Part shown: piece by piece, positions 18,143-26,249 of the stretch
How positions within the stretch are numbered: position 1 is the stretch's first letter
Layout of the letters: the number at the start of each line of letters is the position of its first letter
Source: JAAGZL01 sp050291365
GTDB taxonomy: Bacteria; Pseudomonadota; Gammaproteobacteria; Chromatiales; Chromatiaceae
Direction: 5' to 3'
NCBI GenBank assembly: GCA_050291365.1
Contig: JBNKJS010000012.1
Location: 1 to 64,000, forward strand
Length of the DNA: 64,000 nucleotides
Program-made: the position numbers and the translations under genes
Notes under the pieces: generated by a model
The model's database searches: none
What the model was told of the DNA's origin: nothing
What the model saw: only the letters and a program-made list of their open reading frames with translations

Positions 18143-18190
18143 TTTTATTTCACCATAACGAATTAAAAGAGTTAATAATAAAATGGAACG

Positions 18191-19279
18191 TCAGCCATAT
18201 TGCGCCAGGGGAAAACAACACATAAAGGTGCTCCCCCTACCCAACTTGCTCTTAATCTGCAGTTCGCCTCCGTGGCGCAGTAGTACATGCTTGACAATAG
18301 CCAGACCCAGACCGGTGCCACCACTGCCACGGGAACGTCCCACATCCACCCGATAAAACCGTTCGGTAAGGCGCGGTATATGCTCCTTATCGATCCCAAT
18401 ACCGCTATCAGTCACTGAGAAGCAAAGACCTTCTTCCTCATGCCGCCAACATATGTGGATCTCTCCCCCTTCCGGGGTGTATCTAACTGCATTTGAAACC
18501 AGATTGGAGAAGGCGCTATCAATCTCTGAGAAAACGCCGACAAATGCGGTGTCTCCCTCAATATCAAGAGTTATCTTATGCTTTTTACTTCCACTCAATG
18601 TTACTGCCTCATCCCTAATGGCGCTTAACAGCGGACGCACATCAAACCGCTCAAGAATGCGTTTATCCTTTTCTGACTCCAGACGGGAGATAAGCAGCAG
18701 ATCTTCAACAATTCTCTGCATACGCGCAGACTGTTGATACATCTGTTCAATAATTTGTCGCCACTGATCCAGCCCATTATCCTGACTGTGAATCATGCTC
18801 TCCAGATATCCGTGTACTACGGTTAGTGGAGTACGCATTTCATGGGAGACATTGGCCACAAAATCACTGCGTATGGTCTCCAGGTGGGCCAGGCGCGTGA
18901 TATCTCTGGCCTGCAACAGCATCTTGCCATTACCGAATGGCACAATACGCACTTCCAGGGTAGCGTTATCGTTCCTCGGTGCTGGTATTTGAATCGGTTG
19001 GGTGTAGTCGCCAGCATCCAGGTAGGCATGAAACACCGGATCTTTAAGCAATTTGCGAATATGCTTGCCGCGACAACGACCACGATTAAAACCAAGATTC
19101 TCGTCCGCCTTTTCATTCCACCACTGCACCGCCTGGTCACTATCCAATACCACTGTGGCATCAGGTAGTGCAGAGGTCGACTCCCTGAATTCGGAGAGAA
19201 TCTTGCCTATCTTTCTTTTACGCTTCCTGTGCTTTTGTCTGAGCTGAGAGAGCTCTTTTTCATATTTGTTATCACCCAT
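18191..19279 (-). CDS. phoR: PhoR-type phosphate sensor histidine kinase without membrane anchor
   Basis: The 362-residue kinase has a PAS-like region (residues 35-130), a HisKA box with DFVANVSHEMRTPL (phosphorylated His146) and a HATPase domain with N-box NLVSNAVRYTPEGG, DSGIGID and GTGLGLAIV. E. coli PhoR has two N-terminal transmembrane helices; this protein starts with a very basic, coiled-coil-like stretch and has none. The start at 19279 is fixed by the phoB stop six bases upstream, and the frame upstream shows no hydrophobic segment. It would phosphorylate PhoB. Membrane attachment through PhoU/PstB or a peripheral contact is a possible substitute. Confidence 0.9.
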   Translation of the reverse strand: MGDNKYEKELSQLRQKHRKRKRKIGKILSEFRESTSALPDATVVLDSDQAVQWWNEKADENLGFNRGRCRGKHIRKLLKDPVFHAYLDAGDYTQPIQIPAPRNDNATLEVRIVPFGNGKMLLQARDITRLAHLETIRSDFVANVSHEMRTPLTVVHGYLESMIHSQDNGLDQWRQIIEQMYQQSARMQRIVEDLLLISRLESEKDKRILERFDVRPLLSAIRDEAVTLSGSKKHKITLDIEGDTAFVGVFSEIDSAFSNLVSNAVRYTPEGGEIHICWRHEEEGLCFSVTDSGIGIDKEHIPRLTERFYRVDVGRSRGSGGTGLGLAIVKHVLLRHGGELQIKSKLGRGSTFMCCFPLAQYG

Positions 19280-19284
19280 ACAGA

Positions 19285-19968
19285 CTACCTGGAAAAACGA
19301 TACCCCGCACCGCGCACTGTTTGGATCATGCCATCCATTCCATGTGGCTCCAGCGCCATACGCAATCTTCTGATGTGCACGTCAACTGTGCGCTCTTCGA
19401 TGAATACATTAGTCCCCCAGACGCGATCAAGCAGACGGGTTCTACTGTAGACCTTATCCGGATGAGTCATAAAAAAGTGCAGCAGCTTAAACTCTGTGGG
19501 ACCAAGCGCAATCTCCTGGCCTGCATATTCAACCCGGTGTGACGCCGGATTCAGGCTTAGCTCACCTGCCTCTATTACCTCCTCCGTAACATCAGGAGAA
19601 ACCCGACGCAGAATGACCTTTATACGGGCCATTAGCTCCCTGGGAGAGAAAGGCTTTGTAACATAATCCTCTACCCCGGATTCCAGACCACGTACCTTGT
19701 CATCCTCTTCACCGCGCGCGGTAAGCATGATTACCGGTATCTCACGTGTCAGGTCGTTTCCTTTAAGCTCCCGGGTCAGTTCAATGCCGCTCATCTCAGG
19801 GAGCATCCAATCCATTAGGATTAGATCCGGAGGTGTCTCAGCAACCTGACGACGAGCCTCCACCGCATCTTTTGCTCCAATACAGTCATAATCCGCCTTA
19901 TTCAGGGCAAAACAGATCATGTCCCTAACGGGGGCCTCGTCTTCAACTACTAGTATCTTTGCTGCCAT
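19285..19968 (-). CDS. phoB: Phosphate regulon response regulator PhoB
   Basis: The 227-residue OmpR/PhoB-class regulator has a receiver domain with the phosphorylation site Asp53 (LILMDWMLPEMSG) and a C-terminal winged helix ending RGAGYRFS. It binds tandem Pho boxes and activates phosphate-starvation genes. It is the first gene of phoB-phoR and has a close match to the Pho box upstream, so it is probably autoregulated. Confidence 0.95.
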   Translation of the reverse strand: MAAKILVVEDEAPVRDMICFALNKADYDCIGAKDAVEARRQVAETPPDLILMDWMLPEMSGIELTRELKGNDLTREIPVIMLTARGEEDDKVRGLESGVEDYVTKPFSPRELMARIKVILRRVSPDVTEEVIEAGELSLNPASHRVEYAGQEIALGPTEFKLLHFFMTHPDKVYSRTRLLDRVWGTNVFIEERTVDVHIRRLRMALEPHGMDGMIQTVRGAGYRFSR

Positions 19969-20056
19969 CTATTAAAACGCCGTAATAATTAACATCGATT
20001 CACTACCCAGAAACAACAGAGGTAATGGTATTTACCGGATATAAAAACAGATGCGT

Positions 20057-20074
20057 GTTACAGGTTTATGACAA
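20057..20074 (-). promoter_or_regulatory. Predicted Pho box of phoBR
   Basis: On the minus strand, TTGTCAT (20074-20068) and CTGTAAC (20063-20057) are separated by AAAC, a near-consensus PhoB site. A -10-like TTTTAT starts 10 nt downstream (20046-20041). The phoB ATG is at 19968. Confidence 0.85.
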
Positions 20075-20167
20075 TTAATGGATTTATCTTAAAGATATGG
20101 TTGATAGAAACAGTAGGATGTAACAGAGAGAGTGAAATTTAGGAATTTTATGCCTGATCGTGGATAT

Positions 20168-20614
20168 TTATTGTACAGAGCGCAACAATCTATCCAAATG
20201 GTTTGCGAATCTCTGCCTGTCACTTGAACTTAATGGAGGCGGCCCGCCGGTGTGGATACCACTTCCCCTGAGGGTGTCCATAAAATCCCTCATATTCAGT
20301 CTCTGCTTGATATTCTCAGCAGTGAACAACTCCCCCCTTGGACTCAAGGCATATCCCTTTTTGGTAATTACCTCATCCGCCAGTGGAATGTCACTGGTAA
20401 TAATCAGGTCGCCAGAGTTCATGCTTTTTACTATTTCATTATCCGCAACATCAAACCCTGGTTTTACTTGAACACTGTTAATGAATTTTGAGGGCGGGGT
20501 TTTAACAAACTGATTCGCTACAAAGGTAACTTGTATTTTTTCACGCTCTGCTGCTCTGAAAAGTATCTCTTTTATCACCGCAGGACAGGCGTCGGCATCT
20601 ACCCAAATGTTCAT
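20168..20614 (-). CDS. UPF0178 (YaiI/YqxD) family protein
   Basis: The 148-residue protein begins MNIWVDADACPAVIKEIL, the acidic start of this PIN-like family, and later has DLIITSDIPLADEVI and the RGELFTAENIKQRL motif. The family resembles PIN nucleases in fold, but its function is unknown. It is monocistronic, divergent from nothing obvious, and follows the phoB promoter region on the same strand. Confidence 0.9.
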   Translation of the reverse strand: MNIWVDADACPAVIKEILFRAAEREKIQVTFVANQFVKTPPSKFINSVQVKPGFDVADNEIVKSMNSGDLIITSDIPLADEVITKKGYALSPRGELFTAENIKQRLNMRDFMDTLRGSGIHTGGPPPLSSSDRQRFANHLDRLLRSVQ

Positions 20615-20721
20615 ATTGGCTTGATGGTTAGAAAAGCGTGAGGAGTGGCTGATTAATTGCGGTCTGTCCTCTTAACTATTATGAGAACTGAGCGAAGCAG
20701 TTACGCAAACAAAAACATCTT

Positions 20722-20765
20722 GAGACAGCCCGCTCTTGGGCTTGGCCCTTGACGCGGACTGTCTC
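20722..20765 (-). terminator. Large inverted repeat, probable terminator of the DUF2782 gene
   Basis: GAGACAG (20722-20728) pairs with CTGTCTC (20759-20765), and inner CCGC pairs with GCGG, around a 20-base loop. Read on the minus strand the stem lies 10 bp after the DUF2782 stop and is followed within a few bases by a short T run, so it can act as a terminator. It may also be a dispersed repeat. Confidence 0.5.
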
Positions 20766-20775
20766 GAAAGTTTTA

Positions 20776-21114
20776 TTACCAGCTAAACAGCACCCACTGC
20801 GGGACAGAGATGTTGTGAATGTCGTTAACTCTGGCGTCCAGCTTGCCATCGCCATCGGAATCGATAAAGTAGTATGGAGGTCCAGCCTGCGGCACTACCT
20901 TCACCATGTAAAGCTGACCATTTACACTGTATCTATGCACAGTTCCTTTGTCGGTCTCTCTGATGGTTACCTCAGGCTCTAGCACCTCTCCGCTCTGAAC
21001 CTGTGGTGGCAATTTAGGCTGCCCTGGCAGTGGCTGTAACTCACTATTCTCCGCCGCCATGGTAACCATGGGGAGTGCGATTAACAGACAGAGGGCAAGC
21101 AAGGTCTTCTTCAT
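20776..21114 (-). CDS. DUF2782 periplasmic protein
   Basis: The protein of 112 residues has a signal peptide (MKKTLLALCLLIALPMVTMA) and the small DUF2782 domain. The domain has TIRETDKGTVHRYSVNGQLYMVKV and ends in a DSDGDGKLDAR segment that resembles a calcium loop. The ATG at 21114 is used because AAGGA precedes it at a suitable distance. Function is unknown; in related genomes the family often lies near polA or DNA-repair genes, and here rep is 1 kb away. Confidence 0.82.
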   Translation of the reverse strand: MKKTLLALCLLIALPMVTMAAENSELQPLPGQPKLPPQVQSGEVLEPEVTIRETDKGTVHRYSVNGQLYMVKVVPQAGPPYYFIDSDGDGKLDARVNDIHNISVPQWVLFSW

Positions 21115-21206
21115 AATGTTTCCTTTGTTCATCTTGGTCTTATGTCCGGCAAGCCTATTAGCCTATGCCAGAAACAAGTAGTTTTTGTTTATACACCTGT
21201 ATCTTA

Positions 21207-21929
21207 TTACAGTTCCAGCAGAATTTCCTTCTCCTTTGCAGATGGCTCAAATCCGCGGTCCTCATAATGAGCAAAGATGGCATCCACCACCTCAGCCGGT
21301 TCTTCACATATACGCACCAGATCCAGGTCCTCCTGGTCAATGGTACCCTCTTCACACAGGGTATTCCTAAACCAATCCATCAGGCCGCTCCAAAACTCCC
21401 CGTTTACCAGGATGATGGGGATACGTCTGGTCTTTCCAGTCTGCACCAGGGTCAGAATCTCGGCAAACTCATCCAGGGTGCCAAAGCCTCCAGGGAGAAC
21501 CACATAGGCCGAGGCGTACTTTACAAACATCACCTTACGGGAGAAAAAATGACGAAAATGTATGGCCACATCCTGATATTCATTGTCAGACTGTTCCTGG
21601 GGAAGCTGTATATTCAGCCCAATACTTTGGGATTTACCCATGAACCCGCCCTTGTTTACCGCCTCCATGATTCCAGGCCCACCCCCGCTGATAACGGCAA
21701 AACCGCTGTCTGACAGCAGCCGCGCTATCTCCTCCGCCTTGTGATAGTTGGGGTGATCCCGGTGAGTCCTGGCTGAGCCAAATATGCTGACCGCAGGCCA
21801 GATCGGGGTCAAACGCTCAAAGCCCTCTACAAACTCGGCCATTATTTGGAATATGCGCCAGGATTCGCGGGTGAGATGGCTGTTTTGTCTAATCTGATCT
21901 GTGGATCTTCTGTTATTTTGATTATTCAT
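21207..21929 (-). CDS. LOG-family protein (TIGR00730, putative nucleotide 5'-monophosphate phosphoribohydrolase)
   Basis: The 240-residue Rossmann-fold protein has SIFGSART near the start of the domain, SGGGPGIMEAVNKGG and the hallmark PGGFGTLDEFAE. The family includes LOG enzymes that release the base from nucleoside 5'-monophosphates (cytokinin activation in plants) and PpnN of E. coli. About 35 residues precede the usual start of the fold. The biological substrate cannot be deduced. It is divergent from rep. Confidence 0.85.
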   Translation of the reverse strand: MNNQNNRRSTDQIRQNSHLTRESWRIFQIMAEFVEGFERLTPIWPAVSIFGSARTHRDHPNYHKAEEIARLLSDSGFAVISGGGPGIMEAVNKGGFMGKSQSIGLNIQLPQEQSDNEYQDVAIHFRHFFSRKVMFVKYASAYVVLPGGFGTLDEFAEILTLVQTGKTRRIPIILVNGEFWSGLMDWFRNTLCEEGTIDQEDLDLVRICEEPAEVVDAIFAHYEDRGFEPSAKEKEILLEL

Positions 21930-22149
21930 ACTCTTTGTCTCACAATTAAACCGACCACCAAACCCCTTGAAGAAGCCCAGTCATCTGGGCGAAAAACTCG
22001 CCTGATCAATCGCCCGGGGGATCGGGCTACTACAAATTATGGCAAAAGGTCTGACTACTTGCCATTTACCCGGGATGATATGTGTTGATAGTTCAGTGAG
22101 TATCGGCATAATACATCGCCTTTCTGCCAACAACTGAAGCTGTATCTGA

Positions 22150-24159
22150 ATGCCTGCACTTAACCCCCGACAACAAGAAGCCGTCCACTATCTTGATGGC
22201 CCACTGCTGGTTCTGGCTGGGGCAGGCTCTGGCAAGACCAGGGTAATAACCGAGAAGATTGTCCATCTAATCAAAGAGCATGGGCTGGAGCCGCGCCAAA
22301 TCACCGCCGTAACCTTTACCAACAAGGCGGCCAGAGAGATGCGCTCCCGGGTGGGAAAGATGTTGAAGGGCAAGGCCGTTGAGGGTCTCCATATCTCCAC
22401 CTTCCACACCCTGGGTCTGAATATCATTCGACGTGAGATCAAGACCCTGGGCTATAAACCTGGCTTCACTATCTTCGACAGCCAAGACACAGACAATTTG
22501 CTGAAGGAGCTACTACGCCAGGACAATATTGATGACAGCCTGTTGTCCGGCCTGCGTTGGCGCATCTCCGACTGGAAAAACGCCATGCTGAATCCGCAAC
22601 AGGCCCTGGAGCGAGCGGAAGAGAGTATGGACAGACGCGGCGCCCTGCTCTACGAGGCCTATCAACGTAGCCTGCGCGCCTACAATGCCGTTGATTTTGA
22701 TGATCTTATACTGCTGCCCACACTGCTGTTTCAAGAGCACCCGGATGTGCTAGATCGCTGGCAGAACCTTATCCGCTATATGCTGGTGGATGAGTACCAG
22801 GATACCAACAGCAGCCAGTACCAGTTGGTTAAACAGCTGGTGGGGGTGCGTCAGGCCCTCACCGTGGTGGGTGATGACGACCAATCCATCTACGCCTGGC
22901 GGGGGGCCAGACCGGAGAATCTGGTCAAGCTAAAGGAAGATTTCCCCCGTCTGAAGGCGGTTAAGCTGGAGCAGAACTACAGATCCAGTGGACGTATCCT
23001 GCGCGCTGCCAACCAGCTTATCTCCAACAACCCTCATGTGTTCGAGAAAAAGCTCTGGAGTGAGCTGGGGCCAGGAGACCCGATTAGATTTATCCAGTGT
23101 AAAAGCGAGCCACACGAGACGGAAACCGTGGTATCAGAGATCATGACAAAGACCCTCAAGGGAGAGGCCAAATACGGGGATTTCGCCATCCTATACCGCG
23201 GCAACCATCAGGCACGGATATTTGAGACCACCCTGCGCCACCATAAGATCCCCTATTTTCTCAGCGGCGGCACCTCGTTTTTCAGCCGCACCGAGATCAA
23301 GGATGTAATGGCCTACCTGCGACTGCTGGCCAATCCAGATGATGACGCCGCCTTTCTGCGCATCATCAACACCCCGAGACGGGAGATTGGACCCACAACC
23401 CTGGAGAAACTGGGCAGCTACGCCACCAGTCGCAACATAGGCCTACTTGCGGCCTGTGACGAAATGGGGCTACAACAGAGCCTTAAGGGAAAACCGTTAG
23501 AGCGGGTGCAAGAGTTCTCCAGCTGGATCGAGGAGTTCCAGAGGCGGGCGGAAAATGATCACCCAGTCGAAACCGTTCGCCAACTGCTCAAGGATATTGA
23601 TTATGAGCATTGGCTATACGAAAAGAGCTCTAGCGACAGCGTGGCCGAGTTCCGCATGGGCAATGTAAACGAATTGGTGAAATGGATTGAGAACCTACAC
23701 CGCAGTGAATTCGCTGGAGACACCCTGTCCGAAATCATTAATCACCTGACCCTGCAGGACCTGCTGGAACAACAGGACGAAGATGAGGGCGGTGACAGGG
23801 TGTTCATGATGACCCTGCACGCAGCCAAAGGGCTGGAGTTCCCCCATGTGTTCCTGGTGGGCATGGAGGAGGAGCTACTCCCCCACCGCAGCAGTATCGA
23901 AGAGGACAACATCGAGGAGGAGCGCCGTCTGGCCTATGTGGGAATCACCCGGGCCCAGCGCAGCCTTACCATGACCATGACCAGTAAGCGCAAGAGGTTT
24001 GGAGAGGTGATCGACTGTATTCCAAGCCGTTTTCTCGAAGAGCTGCCCCAGGAAGATATGAAGATGGAAGGGGGGAAATATCAGCTATCGCCGGAAGATA
24101 AACAGGAGCGGGGCACATCTAATCTGGCCAACATGCGGGCGCTTCTGGGTACCGATTAA
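22150..24159 (+). CDS. rep: ATP-dependent DNA helicase Rep
   Basis: Rep is the 3'-5' superfamily 1 helicase that assists replication-fork progress past bound proteins. The 669-residue protein has motif Q and Walker A (GAGSGKT, near residues 24-30), motif II VDEYQDTN, motif III GDDDQSIYAWRGA, and the C-terminal motifs TLHAAKGLEFPHVF and RRLAYVGITRA. Length and motif spacing match Rep rather than UvrD or PcrA. A bidirectional terminator follows. Confidence 0.94.
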   Translation: MPALNPRQQEAVHYLDGPLLVLAGAGSGKTRVITEKIVHLIKEHGLEPRQITAVTFTNKAAREMRSRVGKMLKGKAVEGLHISTFHTLGLNIIRREIKTLGYKPGFTIFDSQDTDNLLKELLRQDNIDDSLLSGLRWRISDWKNAMLNPQQALERAEESMDRRGALLYEAYQRSLRAYNAVDFDDLILLPTLLFQEHPDVLDRWQNLIRYMLVDEYQDTNSSQYQLVKQLVGVRQALTVVGDDDQSIYAWRGARPENLVKLKEDFPRLKAVKLEQNYRSSGRILRAANQLISNNPHVFEKKLWSELGPGDPIRFIQCKSEPHETETVVSEIMTKTLKGEAKYGDFAILYRGNHQARIFETTLRHHKIPYFLSGGTSFFSRTEIKDVMAYLRLLANPDDDAAFLRIINTPRREIGPTTLEKLGSYATSRNIGLLAACDEMGLQQSLKGKPLERVQEFSSWIEEFQRRAENDHPVETVRQLLKDIDYEHWLYEKSSSDSVAEFRMGNVNELVKWIENLHRSEFAGDTLSEIINHLTLQDLLEQQDEDEGGDRVFMMTLHAAKGLEFPHVFLVGMEEELLPHRSSIEEDNIEEERRLAYVGITRAQRSLTMTMTSKRKRFGEVIDCIPSRFLEELPQEDMKMEGGKYQLSPEDKQERGTSNLANMRALLGTD

Positions 24160-24176
24160 GAAAGAGTGAAGCAAAT

Positions 24177-24206
24177 AAAAAGCCCCGGCCAGAGGCCAGG
24201 GCTTTT
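24177..24206. terminator. Bidirectional terminator between rep and the cytochrome c gene
   Basis: AAAAAGCCCCGGCC and GGCCAGGGCTTTT pair across an AGA loop. A- and T-tracts on both sides let it serve rep (plus) and the convergent cytochrome gene (minus). Confidence 0.88.
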
Positions 24207-24229
24207 AGACGCTATCTAGGGGGTAACCC

Positions 24230-24736
24230 TTACTGGGCAAGCACCCACTCGACCAAGGTCTTGATCTCGTCGTCGGTCGCAGCGGCCTGAGGAGGCATAG
24301 GGATCTGACCCCAGGTGCCTACACCACCGGCCTTAACCTTCTTGACCAGGGCAGCTACGGCGCCTGCATCGCCCTTATACTTAGCGGCAACGTCTTTATA
24401 CGCAGGACCAACCACCTTGGTGGCGATCTGATGACAGGCCATACAACCCTTGGCTGTAGCCAGGGCGGCAGGATCACCTGCAGCAGTAGCAGGAAGATTG
24501 TTAACCATCTCTGCCGCGGCAGCTTCGCTAGCCTCTGGCGCAGCCTGTTCGGCCTTAGGAGCAGCCTCTGCTACGGTAGCCTCAGCTTGGCCGGCAACAG
24601 CAACCTTGCCGATTGGCATAATACGCTCCAATACATCTGAGCGATCCTCAGCAGCAGATACTGGATTGGCAATAACCAGCGCTACCGCAGTAACAGCTGC
24701 AAAACTCTTTAAACCTGAAACTATTTTATAACCCAC
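24230..24736 (-). CDS. Monoheme cytochrome c5-type protein
   Basis: The protein of about 168 residues has a signal peptide (GLKSFAAVTAVALVIANPVSAA), an alanine/glutamate-rich linker (residues 45-85) and a C-terminal class I cytochrome c domain. That domain has one heme site CMACH and a probable Met ligand in QIPMPP, the c5/c551 pattern. The GTG at 24736 is chosen because GGAGG lies 8 bp before it; an ATG at 24751 would place that site inside the gene. It is likely a soluble periplasmic electron carrier for oxidases. Heme attachment would use the Ccm system. Confidence 0.85.
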   Translation of the reverse strand: MGYKIVSGLKSFAAVTAVALVIANPVSAAEDRSDVLERIMPIGKVAVAGQAEATVAEAAPKAEQAAPEASEAAAAEMVNNLPATAAGDPAALATAKGCMACHQIATKVVGPAYKDVAAKYKGDAGAVAALVKKVKAGGVGTWGQIPMPPQAAATDDEIKTLVEWVLAQ

Positions 24737-24960
24737 TGCCTCAACCTCCATCTTAAAAATATCTCTTCAATAAATCGCGTCAGTATAGCTACAGACAGAG
24801 AAAAGATCGACCAAGATAGATAAATTCGACCCCAAATCATGCCTTTAATTACTACAATACTCTTTAAATTCCTTACTTTATCTACGGAAGGGTTTAACAA
24901 AGCGTGCATGAGTAGCGCATCCACAATAGTTGGATATATATATAACAGAAATGTATTATT

Positions 24961-25286
24961 ACCCACCGCGGAACAAAAGTAGTTTTTTGCGGGTGGGTGA
25001 GTAGCGGTCGCGAAGCGATAAAAAGCCATTTAACATGGCTTTTTAAGCTACGAACGCCCGGCAGGGATGCCGGGCAGGATCATAGCCCCAGGGACGGGTT
25101 AGTGTGATGTAGTAACAATTTAGTTATGCGCCTGTAGCTCAGCTGGGTGAGGGCGTAAAGAAAAAGGTCCAGTGGACCTTTTTTAGCCCGAACGCCCGCG
25201 AGCTTGCGAGTGGGCCGGGGAAGCGGCGGAGCCGCGTGAGTGTCGCCCGGCAGCCTGAAGGGCTGCTCGCGAACCACAGACTCGTC
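24961..25286. repeat. Gene-free, hairpin-rich repeat region before tRNA-Arg
   Basis: No gene is supported from 24737 to 25304; the first 220 bp are AT-rich. From 24961 there are successive stem-loops: 24961-24998, 25020-25044 (AAAAAGCCAT/ATGGCTTTTT), 25056-25075 (GCCCGGCA/TGCCGGGC), about 25161-25183 (AAAGGTCC/GGACCTTT), and GC-rich stems at about 25190-25270 (for example GCGGC/GCCGC). Two of them share the layout poly-A stem, poly-T, then GAACGCCC and a second stem, so they look like copies of one palindromic element. Related sequence recurs at 31.7-31.9 kb. Confidence 0.7.
25115..25146 (+). repeat. 32-bp direct repeat containing a tRNA-Arg 5' fragment
   Basis: The 32 bases at 25115-25146 are identical to 25292-25323, which covers 13 bases of leader and the first 19 bases of the intact tRNA-Arg gene. 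After base 25146 the sequence leaves the tRNA and enters the hairpin-rich insert, so this copy is a broken tRNA 5' half. Confidence 0.9.
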
Positions 25287-25304
25287 AAGTTACAATTTAG
25301 TTAT

Positions 25305-25381
25305 GCGCCTGTAGCTCAGCTGGATAGAGTGTCGCCCTCCGAAGGCGAAGGTCACAGGTTCGACTCCTGTCAGGCGCGCCA
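25305..25381 (+). tRNA. tRNA-Arg (anticodon CCG)
   Basis: A complete cloverleaf can be drawn. Acceptor GCGCCTG pairs with CAGGCGC. The D-arm is GCTC/GAGT with one G-U pair. The anticodon stem TCGCC/GGCGA encloses loop CTCCGAA, whose anticodon CCG reads CGG arginine codons. The T-arm ACAGG/CCTGT has a standard TTCGACT loop, and CCA is encoded at 25379-25381. A T-rich stretch follows immediately and could terminate transcription. Confidence 0.95.
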
Positions 25382-25418
25382 TTTTTTAATGGTCCGTACC
25401 GGCCACATAGGTAACAGT

Positions 25419-26249
25419 TTAGGTATCAAAGGCTCCACTGCCCAGGAGTATCATTTCGATCTCTTCGATAATCTCTTCCTGGCGTAGCGCCCGGGCCCGT
25501 GAAGATAATTGCTCCAGGCGTTCATCCAACCGATTCACCGCACCTTCCAGATGTTGCACTCGGTATTGATTCTCCGCCAGCAGTGAAAGGGTAAACAACC
25601 TGGTTAGGCCAAGGAGAAGATGGTGCTGCAAGAAGTCACTAAAAAAATCGTCCGGCTCTGGCTGAACTATCGGGGGATTGCTCCTCACTTTGTGCAGAGG
25701 GTCTACCTCCGGTGGCAACAACCGGTGTGAGATAATGTTGTTCCGATCATCGCAATGAAACAGCAGCCGCAGAGAGGTTGAACCCTGTTGCTGCATCTGC
25801 TCTTGCGTTGTGGTCATAACCCGGGTCAAGACCGGCGGGATCTCTTCCCTGGAGCTGGCGCCGACCAGCCCTGTATATCCTGGTAACGCCTCATCCAGCC
25901 GCCCGCACAGTTTATGCCCCACCGCCACTACCCGCTGCGGATGTTTCACGCACTCCGGCCATTCAGATAACAGGCGTGCAACCAGGGATTCGTTAAAGCC
26001 TCCGCAAAAACCACGTTCGGAACCTATTATCAACCAGAGCTCATTATCCCCACTGGGCAGCTGGCGCGGAAAGAACCTAAGAAAATCCGCTGCGATCTTA
26101 TCCAGGGTTTCGACCATCCCTGTCTGGCTTGCCGTAACCCCGCCCAGTTTGCGCAACTCCAACTGAGAGAGGGTCTTCATTGAGGTGATGATCGACCTCA
26201 ACTCATCAAGCTGCTCCAGGTGTAGCTCCACGCTGCGATAACGGCTCAT
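25419..26249 (-). CDS. atpG: N-type ATPase gamma subunit
   Basis: The 276-residue central-stalk subunit has the long N-terminal helix (ELRSIITSMKTLSQLELRKLGG), a middle Rossmann-like region with IIGSERGFCGGFNESLV, and the C-terminal helix RARALRQEEIIEEI. The ATG overlaps the atpA stop by 4 bp. It is the last gene of the operon and ends 38 bp from the tRNA-Arg gene on the opposite strand. Confidence 0.92.
   Translation of the reverse strand: MSRYRSVELHLEQLDELRSIITSMKTLSQLELRKLGGVTASQTGMVETLDKIAADFLRFFPRQLPSGDNELWLIIGSERGFCGGFNESLVARLLSEWPECVKHPQRVVAVGHKLCGRLDEALPGYTGLVGASSREEIPPVLTRVMTTTQEQMQQQGSTSLRLLFHCDDRNNIISHRLLPPEVDPLHKVRSNPPIVQPEPDDFFSDFLQHHLLLGLTRLFTLSLLAENQYRVQHLEGAVNRLDERLEQLSSRARALRQEEIIEEIEMILLGSGAFDT

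Noticed and set aside
24721..25029. Minus-strand ORF of 102 codons upstream of the cytochrome gene
   Set aside because: It lies in AT-rich and hairpin DNA, begins inside the repeat and shows no family pattern.
25080..25487. ORFs across the tRNA-Arg region on both strands
   Set aside because: They read through a tRNA gene and palindromic repeats, so they are not credible proteins.
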